64,000 nt of DNA from Eopsaltria australis (lineage: Eukaryota > Chordata > Aves > Passeriformes > Petroicidae). The stretch covers positions 1-64,000 of the forward strand of contig JAVTVJ010001387.1 in the NCBI GenBank assembly GCA_034509425.1, in the 5' to 3' direction. The notes beneath the pieces were generated by a model that saw only the letters and a list, made by a program, of their open reading frames with translations, ran no database searches and had not been told where the DNA came from. Position numbers and translations under genes: made by a program. Shown in pieces: positions 1 through 10,850 of this stretch (positions are counted from its first letter, which is position 1; each line of letters begins with the position of its first letter).

Positions 1-625
1 AGCCATGGGCACTCCCAGCCCAGAAAGCCAAACGTGTCCTGGGCTGCATCCCAAGCAGCATGGGCAGCAGGAGAGGGAGGGGATTCTGCCCCTCTGCTAT
101 GCTGAGACCCCACCTGGAACCCTGCATCCAGCTCTGGGGTCCCAGCACAGGAAGGACATGGACCTGTCAGAGTGAGTCCAGAGGAGACCACCAAGATGAT
201 CAGAGGGATGGAGCACCTCTCCTATGAGGAAAGGCTGAGAGAGCTGTGATTGCTCGGTCTGGCAAAGAGAAGGCTTTGGGGTGACCTTACTGTGGCCTTT
301 CAGTACCTGAAGAGGAACTTAAAAAGAAGATGGAGAGGGACTATTTACAAGGTCATATAGTGTCAGAACAAGGCAGAATGGTTTCAAAGTGTAAGAGAGT
401 AAGTTTAGATTAGGTATTAGAAAGAAATTCTTTGCTCTGAGGGAGGTGAAGCACTGGAACATGTTGTCCAGGGAAGTTGTGGGTGCACCACCTCTAGAGG
501 TGTTCAGAGCAGGGTTGGAAGGGGCTCTGATCGACCTAGTCTAGTTTAAGGTGTCCCAGCAGGGGTTTGTAACTAGATGATCTTCAAGGTCCCCTTTGAA
601 CCCAAACCGTTCTATGATTCTATGA
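1..625 (+). mobile_element. CR1 LINE, 3' end (truncated by window start)
   Basis: This is the end of ORF2 and the 3' untranslated part of a chicken-repeat-1 LINE. The recognisable blocks run in order: the 'gatcagagggatggagcacc' block near 198, the 'gaggaaaggctgagagagct' block near 226, the 'cactggaacatgttgtccag' block near 452, and the closing 'ccaaaccgttctatgattc' block. It ends at 610-625 in two copies of the ATTCTATG-type 8-mer that is the CR1 terminus. The left end is cut by the window, so the 5' limit is unknown. It has many differences from the usual CR1 sequence, and no open reading frame survives. It is a dead copy. Confidence 0.9.
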
Positions 626-1548
626 AGCCAGACTCTAATATGGAACATACTCTGAAACATGAGGCTGTCTCCTCACAGTCCTTCTTCCACAGCAATGAAC
701 AGCTTTGGAAAGCCATGGAACACCTCTGTCTGTGGGAAAGAATGTCTGGTGAATGACACTACTTAAAACTTGATCTGTTCATTCTAAGCAGGGTGCTGGC
801 AAAATGCACTGCAGGTGTTTATGAAGGGGAAGAAGGGACTAGTCCTTATTTATAAGGGAATGTTTGAATGCTATTTTTTTGTCTTCATGTGACATGACAG
901 AACAAACTAGTGCCCAGCCCTGTCTATCTGATAACACAATATAAGCATACACATGGATAAAACCATCAGGGACAAAACATTGTATTTAGGAATGTAGGAT
1001 TTCTGCAGAGTGTTGCATACAGAAGGGATTGTCTGTGTCAGGTTCTTTCTCAATGCAGTGGTGTTTATGCCTTTGTAAATTGGTTTGTTTTGACTAGCAA
1101 AGACCTACCTGGTAAGTACTAAACTTAAAAGCTTCACTTGAACATGATTTGAGCCTCTTACTGTGCTTGGTGAGTTGGAGATGAGTAGGGAAGTGGAGTA
1201 TTTTATTGTTGTCAGGAGAAGGAGACAAGGACTGAATTCTCTCTCCTTGTAGCTACCTGTGTAATGCAAGGTATTGGAGAGTATGAGCATGGGAATTGAG
1301 GGAGTGGTGTGGATACTGAGAATGGGGAAATGGGCAAATGAGACTTTTTATTTCTTTCATACCTCTTAGGAATACAGATACTCCTCCCCAGTTGCCTACC
1401 GTGTCCTCCTGCCTGTGGACAGCTGCTCCAGTGCAGTCCAGTTGTCTCCCTAGATGTCCACTATAGCACGCCAAAATGCAATGGTAATTGAGAAAGTCCA
1501 TTTCTGTTCTGGAAGCAGGCTGTTCCACTTCTAGATAAAACCCTGCAT
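626..1548. other. Intergenic, nothing recognised
   Basis: AT-rich unique-looking sequence between a CR1 and an LTR. I see no splice-flanked exon, no long reading frame with coding character, no RNA gene and no repeat that I recognise. Confidence 0.5.
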
Positions 1549-3211
1549 TGTGTCCTAACCCCCCCAGCTGCTTGCTTGCTCACTCTGCCCCAAGACAGAT
1601 GGGAAAGAGAATCTGAATAATAAAAGTGATAAAACCCGTAGGTTGAGTTAAAGACAGTTCAATAGGAAAAGCACAAGCTGCCTGATCAAGCAAAGCAAAA
1701 TAAAAAATTCTTTCTCTACTTCCCATGAGCAACTACGCAGCCATTTCCAGAAAAGCAGGTCTTTAACGTTTTAAAAGTTAGTTGGAATGACAAATGTTGT
1801 AACTCTGAAATTACCCCCTTCCTCCTTCTTTCCCCTAGATATTTTTCCTGTAAGTGTTGCCATAGGGTATGGAATATCAATTTAGTCACTGGGATCAGCT
1901 GTCCCAGGTGTATTGCATTACAGTTCCTTGTGCACCCCCAGCCTGCTCATTTGTGGGATGGTGTTACAAACAGAAAAGGTTTTGAAGGTTGTTGTGAATT
2001 GGTGGTTAAGGTTGCTTAAAGAAAATCTGTCAAAGTTATTGACAAGAGAAATTTTATAACAAGTTTGTGAAAGCACGACAAAGTTCTATGGCGAGGTTTG
2101 CTCTGTTACCACACAGATAAAGCACACAAAGGAGAACTGGATGAGAATCAGTCTGGATTGATGCACAACAGAGACTGGGGATGCAGAGGGTGAGGATGAG
2201 AACGTAAGGGTGCAGAGGGGGAAGGGAGACCCTCCCGCTGAGTCATGAGGTTCACAATGGACCCCTCGCCAAACCTACCCTTGGAATTGCTCAGTGCTTT
2301 ATGTCTAAAGGATTTGGCAACACTTAATCATCGACTGATTTAACTCTGACAGAATGATTCCCTAAGATTTACCATAACCACAACTGCAACTTAATTTTGT
2401 ATCTAATTTTGAATGGCAACATTGATGCTACGCTTGCTATAAAGTATTGAAGTCAGTTTCCACACATTCACACAGACACAGACGTAGATACATTCAAATA
2501 TTGGTGTGTGTGCACACGTACAAGGCACCTGCTTAAAGCTCCCCCTGGGTTCAGTGAAATGAACACATTGGATGCCTTTGCATCTCAGTGGGCAAAGGCT
2601 TGAGCTTCGAGGAGGGGGCACCAGCCCAGGCCCCACTGTCAGCTTCTGACAAAGCTCCTTTGAGCTCTCAAACCTGTGGGCACATCCTGCTCCAAGGGAG
2701 GTGCTGGCACGGCCTCTGGGGCCAAGGCACCTCAAAGGGCCTCCCACGGGACCCCCATTCACAGGGTTGTGAGATGCTTGGCTTTAGGCTTCCATCAACT
2801 TCCATCCTGCACTCAGTCCAGGTCAATAATTTTCCTCAGAACTCCAGTAACAATAATATTATTTCACTCCAGCTGTGATTCAGACAATAAAAGTTTCCAA
2901 GGCTATTCATTAGAAAACAGAAGTTTGTTTGGCAACAGAAGTTCTGGGGAACAGGCAGTGTTATTGATATGCTTGAGGGGAGCTTAACTATCCACAGCTA
3001 TTAATTAGGACTAAGGCTTAACAAGAATTCCTGAGATCATAGAGCAACCTGAGGAGATGGGGGGGAATGATCACAACACTTTGCAAGCACTGCTCAGCAA
3101 TAAATAAAACCTTCCTATCCTACCAACACTCTTTTGATCACAAATCTAAAGCATAGCACCACAGGAGCTCCTATAAGGAAAACTAACTCCATCACAGCCA
3201 AACCCAGTACT
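1549..3211 (+). mobile_element. Avian ERV LTR, split by a 1.1-kb insert
   Basis: The two outer pieces, about 1549-1989 and 3079-3211, belong to the same LTR family as the solo LTR at 18164-18761. The left piece carries the 'gcttgctcactctgcccc' block, the 'gtatggaatatca' block and the 'cttgtgcacccccagcctgc' block. The right piece carries 'caagcactgctcagcaa', 'gatcacaaatctaaagcata' and the closing 'cagccaaacccagtac'. Joined in that order they follow the copy at 18 kb almost throughout, so the sequence from 1990 to 3078 is extra. The 5' limit is approximate and the terminal CA has decayed. I could not find a target duplication. Confidence 0.7.
1990..3078 (+). mobile_element. LTR-like insert nested in an older LTR
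   Basis: The segment that interrupts the LTR above begins TGTTGTGA and ends TCACAACA, a perfect 8-bp terminal inverted repeat of the TG...CA type expected of an LTR. Inside, read on the plus strand, are a TATA-like 'gctataaagt' near 2437 and an AATAAA at 2886-2891, in the order expected for an LTR in sense orientation. The length is 1089 bp. No matching target duplication is visible (left flank GAAGGT, right flank CTTTGC). That weakens the call, although old copies often lose it. I do not recognise the family. Confidence 0.4.
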
Positions 3212-4048
3212 CCCTACTTGCTTTCTTGCCCATCTCTGCTGTGGCTACAAATGGGTAGCACCACAACTCACCACAGTGAGAGTGTCTTTGACAAATGAAG
3301 GGTCTCATTGTCTGGGTTGCTTGGAAAGGACATTTGACTCATGTGTTTTCCTAATCAGCACCAGTGGTAATTCTAACAGAGTCTGCATGGTCTGGCTTCA
3401 GTTGGAAAGCGTCCTCAATAATACTTTCTTTTCCTGTGTTAACTTTTAGTTGGCTTTTATGCTTTCGGTCAGGGATGTAAAAATATATTCTGCCTTCTTT
3501 GTTGTACAGTGGCTTGTGTAACTTTTTATACTGCTATCTATGATGCTAGGCATTAAAAATAATGAAATTTAACTTGAAAACCAGTTATATCTGTGAGTTG
3601 GTGTTTGTACATCTGTGTGCATAAGATCACTTCCTTGGCCCTCAGTGATCTCTGCAAACTGCTCAATTTCTTTGTCTGGTCAGCCCTGTCTGGAAATAAC
3701 ATCTCCCTTGTTTAATCCTCCAAGCCACATTTTCTGACTGTCTTGGGACTGTTTGCAGGGTACCTAATTGATTCCCAACTGGTATGAAGCCTCTACACAC
3801 AAACTTAACTCTTCCAGTACTTTACGGTGCAGCCTCTGAAGACACTGGTAGATCCACCCATGCAGATGCCACCTATCTCCAATATTAAAATTAGAAGACA
3901 CAAATTACCTGTGTGTGCAGAGATGAAGCTGTAGACAAACTTAGACAAAGTACATGCTCATGTAGAGAGATTTTATCTTCGTGAATAGCTGTAGCTTTTA
4001 CAAATAAAAGAAACAACACAGGTGGAACTTGTGGCCTCACTTACAGAG
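3212..4048. other. Intergenic, nothing recognised
   Basis: AT-rich sequence with no repeat or gene signature that I can identify. Confidence 0.5.
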
Positions 4049-4255
4049 TCACAGAATATCTCAAATTTGGAAGAGACCCATAAGAAGCATTGAGTCCAAT
4101 TTGCTCCTCCTCATAAGTCCTAAAACTAAACCATGTGATGACTAAGAGGATTGTTCAGATGCTCCTTGAACTCTGAACACTCTCCTGGGGAACATGGTTC
4201 CCTTGTTTCTCAGTAAGGAACTGTTTCCTAGCAGCAAACTGTTTATATATTGCAG
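4049..4255 (-). mobile_element. CR1 LINE 3' fragment
   Basis: The plus strand reads as the reverse complement of a CR1 3' end. It starts 'tcacagaatatctcaaattt', continues 'ggaagagacccataagaagc', then 'attgagtccaatttgctcct', and later shows the 'gctccttgaactctgaacac' and 'ctcctggggaacatggttcc' blocks. The far end fades out near 4255. This is a short, old 5'-truncated copy. Confidence 0.75.
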
Positions 4256-4740
4256 TCTTCAAAAGAGAAAACAAACTCCCTTACTGAATATGAAGGGTGG
4301 ATCTCAGCCTCATCAATTGAAAGGAGCAACTTTCTCCCACTAGAGGTTACATGAACATATATTAAAAGCTGTTGCATACTGACTGATGAAAAGCATTAAT
4401 GGGATATCACCTGCCTTATCTGAGCCACATGCCCATAGCTTCAAAAATTACTCTTCCCACTTTGCCATTTGATTCAAAGAAATTGTACAGGATGACGTCA
4501 GTATCCTTGAACAAGCCATCAGCTGTATAAAGTCCTAGTCTTAACTTCTCAGTTCTGAGAAGGAAAGAAATCCTGAGTTTGCTGCTAACTTGGAAATACA
4601 GCAGAGAAAAAAATTTTCTTAAATACAATAATTTTCTTAAATACAATAATTTTCTTTCTAGAAATAGGGTTTTCTAGAAAAGTTATCATTACAGTTATTT
4701 GCATTTTAAAAATGAAATACGTGTGGCTATGAATGGATAC
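4256..4740. other. Intergenic, with a CRE match
   Basis: Unique-looking sequence. It contains one full palindromic cAMP-response-element match, TGACGTCA, at 4493-4500 and a short tandem duplication at 4612-4656, listed separately. No exon is supported. Confidence 0.4.
4612..4656. repeat. 18-bp tandem duplication, 2.5 copies
   Basis: The unit 'aattttcttaaatacaat' occurs at 4612-4629 and again, identical, at 4630-4647. Its first nine bases recur at 4648-4656. Identical copies point to a recent slippage or duplication event. Confidence 0.9.
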
Positions 4741-5806
4741 TGTCCTGGTTTATTCTGTTAAGTCATTTTCCACAGTGAATTTATGGCAAAGGAAAAGAGA
4801 AAGAGTTCTCATTCTTCCTGTGCTACCTTGATGTGACAGCAAGAAAGTGTTAGAAATGTATGCTGGGTTCACATGTCCACATTTTGGTAGAGAGTGGATG
4901 GGAGAGGCTGTAGGGGTGGCATCTGTGAGGAGGCTGGTGGCTGCTGTGTGCCAGACTCACTGCAGAGCAAAGTCCCACAGCTGAGCCCCACAGCTGAACA
5001 ATGACATCATTGGGAAGGAAGTTGAGAAAGGGCAGAAGATGCTGCACAGCAGTTTGAAGAGCAAAGAGCTGGAAAAACATGTAAGAAACAGCCCTGTAAA
5101 CACCAAAGGGAGAGAAGAAGGAAGGGCACTAGAAAAGAGAAGAGTAGCTGTGGAGGACCACAGTGGATCAGGTACCCACAGTGCAGCTCACTGAGAGCCC
5201 CACACTGTGGCAGGTGGAGATATCCTGAAAGAACTTTCAGCTGTGAGGAGCTCACATCACAGCAGAATCCTGGTAGGAGCTGTAGCCCATGGGGAGGAAC
5301 CCATGCAGGAACAGGTGTTGTGTCAGGAGCAGGTTTTCTGGGGCCTTTGGGGAACCCACACAGGAGCAGCTCATGAAGGACTGTATTTTGTGGGGAGGGA
5401 CTCCATACTGAAGCAGGAGAAAAGTGTGAGTTGGAGAAAGGAGCGGAGAGGATCCATCATGGACCAATTGTGACCTCCCTCTGTGTCATTTTCAAGGAGG
5501 GGGGGGATCTGAGATTGAAGGAGACAACTTGATCATAAGAAGAAGAGGTAGGATAGGGGAAGGTGTTTTAGTTTTGTCTTTTTTTTTTCTCACCATCATG
5601 CTCTATTTTTAACCAGCAATAAATTGTATTGTTTTCTCCAAGTTGAGTGTCTTCTGCCCATGGGGGTAATTGGTAAGTGGTCTCTCTGTCTTTATTTTAA
5701 CTCAGGAGTGTTTTCATCTAATTTTCTCCCCCTATCCTGTTGAGGAGGCAGTGTGAGAGACTGGCTGAATGGATGTCTGACCATCAGCCAAGGCTAACAT
5801 GCCACA
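4741..5806 (+). mobile_element. LTR of an avian ERVL-type family, sense orientation
   Basis: It begins at TGTCCTGGTTT (4741) and ends near CATGCCACA (5806). In between are the repeated 'cccatg-gggaggaacccatg' and 'gaaggactg' modules typical of the long LTRs of avian ERVL-type elements. Next come 'ggtaggataggggaaggtgt', an AATAAA in 'cagcaataaattg' (about 5619) and the 'ggtaattggtaagtggtctc' block after it. The reverse-complement partner of this family is the antisense LTR at 27430-28428. The flanks, GATAC and AAAAG, do not match, so the exact ends are uncertain. No internal viral region is attached, so it may be a solo LTR. Confidence 0.65.
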
Positions 5807-8800
5807 AAAAGAAATACATTTACTTGGTTAGAAGATTTCCAATATTGATCTGGATTTTATCTGCTTGATAAAATCCTCTTCCAAAGATTTTCAGAATGCC
5901 AATACTTCCTAATTATTATGAGCACATGTTCATAAAATTCTCTATTGGTGCTTCCAGCCATATTTTAAAAAGCTGGAGGTTCCAGATGGAAAGCAGAGGA
6001 GATAGTGTGATTTTCTGAAGAACCAAAGCTCTTAGGTGGGTACAATGAGGAGTCTCTGTCATTCTGATGCATGTTGCTGTCAGCCTTCTAGACATCTTAA
6101 CTTTCAGCCAGCCTCAACTTCCTAATTTGTTCTGCAGTTCTCTGCCTCATGCAAGAAGAGGGCATAAAGACATGGGTTTGGTCTTCCTGAAGACTCCTTC
6201 AACAGGAACAACAGGCAGGTAGAGAGAACTGTGAAGAAAACTGGCTAAGGAGAAAGTTTTTGAGTGTAAGCAACTCAAAGAAACTCCAAAACAGAGGGTT
6301 GTACAGTGGCTGCATGCAGCTGAGGAAGTGATCTGCATAGAGTCACAGATGACTACTGTGATCTGTCACAAAAGGAAAGGTGAGTAGATGACTGAACAAG
6401 GGACAGGGCAGGAGGGATTTTTCTTGCATAGAAACATCTCTGTTTCAAGCTTGGTCTCTCTGAGATGAGACGTCCATACTGCACATGAGAGATAGTAAGC
6501 TTGGCTGAGGAGAAGGCTTGGGAAACGCTTGTTTGGTGTCTAGCAAACTGTGATACAAGTAGGACTTGGCGCTTTCTGTCATTTACAGAATAAAGATAAA
6601 CTGTTAATTTTCTCTTTTGTAGCTGTAGGCAAAATAGTCTCCTATTTTAAGCAAGAGGAGACAATATTAATAACTTAAAATTACTCAATACTATATGCTT
6701 TAGTCAGTATTTTAAATGAAATTCAAGACACAGGAAAGCTTTCATCTGTTTCCATATTTCACTTGGGACAAAATCACCACCTAAACTTTAATAAATAAGT
6801 ATTTCTGGATAAAATAAACTTCAATATTTTAAGAGGGTTATTAATCTCAGGAAAGAAACTCTACAAACAACTTATCATTAGTGTTTCAGCTCATATAATT
6901 TGTGAATTTGAATTCATTACAGATTTTAAACATAGAGAAGCTGTGAGCTGTTTCTGAGAAAGGACAAGGGCAGTTCAGAAGCACTGTCTGGGATCTCAAT
7001 TTTGTGTCAACCTTTCACCTGGCTTTTCCTTATGGAAGAATTTTGGAAGCTGAATAGTCATAAAATTAAAAGTATGGGCATATGGGTCTTATTGCCAGTG
7101 GAAAACCTTCCATTTCTCCTTGGAGGAAGAACTGACTCTGAACCCAGGTGTGGATTCTTGTGCTCTGTAAACCTTGTCCTGGTGTTGATTGGTCTGTATG
7201 GTGTGATGATAGTGCCTCTCTGCTTTTTATTTTTTGCCAAGCCAAGTATTCAGCTCAGCTTTAGGAATCTCTTACCATGGCTGTGACAGACGCCTGTGAT
7301 GAAAAAAACATCTCTGTGTAAAATTAGTAATGCCATCAGAGCGATGCAAAGAAGCCTTCTTGAAAGAAGAATCAAGTAGAAGAAGGTATTTCAGAGAACT
7401 CTTGTGAGCAACTCTTTTTCTAGCCTGGACTTCATCTCTGGTTGCCAGCTCTACCCCATTTAGATAGTAAGCTTTTGAAGGAGGTCTAGTGCCCTGTGAC
7501 ACTTAATGTACAACCCTTAGTCCCCAGATCCCAGAAATGGCCCATATTAAATGATTTTTTAAATTTCAATTCCCTTCCATACCAGAGGAACAATAGTGTC
7601 TCTCTGCTTTTAGAGACAAAAAAGGAAAATAAGCCTATGAAGGTCACAGAGAATACAGCCGGCATTTATAGAATATAAATATAATAAACTAGGGCCATTG
7701 CAGGACTCCAGCTAAGGTAGAGACAGTCACTGGTTGCTATTACAGGTGATGTGCATGCTGTTTTGCCATTCTTTTTGTCAAGAAACACTCAGGCACTAAT
7801 AGAAAATGTAGAGAAAGCTGAATCTCCTCCTGCCTTTGAAATGGAGCACAGGTGTAATTTATTGCTGTAGTACCTATACCTGCTGTTCTAATTAAGATCT
7901 TATCAGCTTTCCTATTATAAAACAAATTAAAAAAAAATTAACAATGGAATGAATGTATCCAGTAAATACTTGATCTATCAAATGTGGCTTCTGTCTCAAA
8001 TCTCAGTTTGTACATCCCAGGCACAATAAGCTTCCTTTAGTGCACGCATGTTCATGACTTAACAATCCTGCCAGAGGTTTTATGATGCATGCACAGATCC
8101 TCAGATCCCTGCTTGGCCCCTAGTTGCCTCTACAAACATTTTCCAAGCTCAAATGGATGCCCTCAGCTGCAGCTGGAGGCGCTGAATTTCCCATGAGAGT
8201 GTGTGTGGTCACCATGTAACTGGAGAGACATCTGGGTCACCAGACAGAAGTATGGAGACAAGGCTAGCTTAGATGTTCCTGCCTGCATCAAGCAAAACTG
8301 ACAGGCTTTCATGCATTTCCTGAGAGGTTTGCTTTCTGTCTATTTCTCCTTCACATACATACTATTCTTAGGAATTAAGACCTCTTTGTTTAAGTTAAAA
8401 TTAAGGCATTTGGTTGCTTAGAATCTCCACATTTACAGCCGATTAGGAAACACTATTTCTAAGCCAGCTTTGTGAAAGGATCTTTGGAAAGAAGTACAAA
8501 ATTTTTATGGTCTTCCTACTGCTCTGAAAGTACAATAAGTAATATTTTAACACAGTCAACAACTGTGGACAGTTAGGTATGGTGTAACAAATATCTCATT
8601 TTCTAATGTGTTTCCCTCTCTCTTTTGGCCAAGCTTGGTTTGCCACAGATAAGATTTCTGGCTGACTTCAATTCTTAATTACAAGGCAGCTGATATCTTG
8701 TCGTAGAATTTGTCAAAATCAAGACATCTTGACTGTATTTTTAAAGAGAAAGATAGGTTAGGATTTTGTTTCTCCTTTATATCTGAACATTTTATTTGAC

Positions 8801-9701
8801 CCTGATCTGTGTAGGAAAAATCTTTTGCATGGAAACCATCTGTCTTTGAAATAGTTAAAATTATAATTCATTAGGTTTGCTTAAGTCTTAGGCTATGTGA
8901 TATTCTATGGCATACAGATGTCTTTGGAGAGATAAGATTATTTGTGTGTGCTATTTCTCATTTTTGTTTGTGTACATTCATGATGGAGGAAAGAGAAATA
9001 TTATAGCTGGTTGTGCATAGAATTCAAAACTACTTGGTCTTGTTTTTATTATAGTCAATATTTAAAGTTATCTTTTTCTTCCTTGTTCAATTTAAATTAG
9101 TTTAGGCTGACACCACTACTGATTTAAAGACAGCAGATGGTACATTTTTCACCTAAATATTTTAAACATTTTCATTCTTTTATGTCCTTATTAGCTGGGA
9201 AAGTACATGTACATCAATTTTTTTTTTTTTTACGAAAGGCTATCAGCTACTTTACATGTGAAAATGGAAAGCTTTAAATACAAGTAGATCACAGACATCT
9301 TTAGAGTGACCTGGCTGTGCTGAGCAAGCCTTGCTCAAGCATGGAAAATATAGTTAGTATGTACGTGTGTAAGAGGTGCAGCACTGATTTATCCCTTATA
9401 GGATATGGTTTCTAGTGATGTTTCTCAGATGCAAATGTATATTTTAAAATATTTTATCTCATGAAAATGTTTATTTTCAGCAGACACTCTGTAAGAACTT
9501 TTAAGTACCAAATTGCAGAGACTGTTCTCATGAGGTTTCTGTTATGCAATACTGACATAGGGAGAAAATGGAAAAAGAAAACATTAAATTTGAAAGCTGG
9601 TGAAGGAGGGTTTCTGAGCAATTGCACCTGGCAGTCTACAGAAAGTACTGAGTCCTTCTAGTACCTGTATGTTCTCTGCTTACAGCCGTCTCTCATCAGA
9701 A
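5807..9701. other. Intergenic, nothing recognised
   Basis: About 3.9 kb of AT-rich sequence. I looked for splice-flanked exons, long reading frames, CR1 and LTR ends and found none. There is a T tract near 9220. The part around 8640-8800 has a run of homeobox-like TAATTA-type and GATA-type words. It could be regulatory, but nothing more can be said from one sequence. Confidence 0.4.
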
Positions 9702-9758
9702 AATCACAGAAGCATTTAGGTTGGAAGGGGCCTCTTGAGATAGCCTGGCTCGTCCTTT
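9702..9758 (-). mobile_element. CR1 LINE terminal fragment
   Basis: The plus strand reads 'aatcacagaagcatttaggt' followed by 'tggaaggggcctcttgagat', the reverse complement of a CR1 3' terminus. It abuts a CR1 ORF2 fragment in the same orientation. The whole 3' untranslated region between the two is missing. Confidence 0.65.
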
Positions 9759-10850
9759 CCCTTCTTGAAATGGGAGTAGCATCTGCTTTCTTCCAGTCTT
9801 CAGGGACTTCCCCTATCTTCTGTGACCTTTCCAAGATAATTTTGTGGCCTTGCAGTGGCCCCAGTTCAGCTCCTCAGCACTTGTGTGTGCATCCTCTCAG
9901 GCCCTATGAGCTAGCAGACCACGTTTAGCTGCTCTCAAACTTGCTTCTCCTCTGCCAAGTGTGAGTCTTCCTCACCCAAGATTTTTGTTCTCAAGGGCCT
10001 GAAGCTCCTGAATGTTGGTTTTACAAGTAACAGTTGAGGCAAGGAAGGCAGTGAATACCTCAGCTTTTCCTATGAACTTGGTCACCATGGTCCCTCTCCA
10101 GTTAGTGGAGGAGACGTATTTTCCTTAGTCTTACCTTTTTATGTTGGTATACTTGTAGAAGGTCTTCCTGTTGTACCTCACTAGATTCAGTTCTGGTGGG
10201 TTTTAACTTTCCTAACCACACCCCTACACAATCTGAGAGTGTCCCTGTGCTCCTCCTCACCTGCACCCACTTCCACCTCCTGTATACCTCCTTTTCATGT
10301 TTGAGTTCAGTCATGGGCTTCTTACTTATGCATGCAGGCTTCCTGCTGCCTTGCCTTGATTTTCCTACTTTACAGGATGGCTCTTCATAAAATTTTAGGG
10401 TGGATCCTTGAATATACACCAGCCTTTATAGATCCCTCTTCTCACCAGAACTCTATCTCTAGAGATTTTTCCAAACAGATACCTGAAGAACTTCAAGTTT
10501 GCCCTCCTGAAGTTTGTGTTGCTGGCCTTACTTTTTACTTTGCTCCCTCCTTTAGAATCCTGAAATCCATGACCACATAGTCCCTTCAGCCAGGATTGCC
10601 CCCAACTTTCATAAATTCACAACCAATTCTTCCTTGTTTGTAAGAATCAGGTTCAGCAAAACACCCTTCTTTGCTGGTCCCTCAAATACCTGTATCAAGA
10701 AGTTATAATCAGTATGCTCTAGTTTTCTCCTAGGTATCCTGAATTTGAGCCTCCAACAAGCAGCAAACCTTCCTTGATGGGAAGCCAGCTTGGGGGCCTT
10801 CATCACCTGTAGTAGAGTCACCTACCACTCCCACTACCACTCACTGCTTC
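9759..10850 (-). mobile_element. CR1-type LINE ORF2 fragment (endonuclease to RT linker)
   Basis: The minus strand gives broken but recognisable LINE ORF2 protein. At about 10,609-10,730 it reads FLIQVFEGPAKKGVLLNLIL followed by TNKEEL, which matches the end of the endonuclease domain of CR1-type elements. Further along, at 10,102-10,340, are KPACISKKPMTELKHEKEVY, RRWKWVQVR and LLQVYQHKK, which fit the linker before reverse transcriptase. Several frameshifts and stops separate these pieces, so the copy is dead. It is an older relative of the 3' fragments elsewhere in the window. The right limit is vague. Confidence 0.7.
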
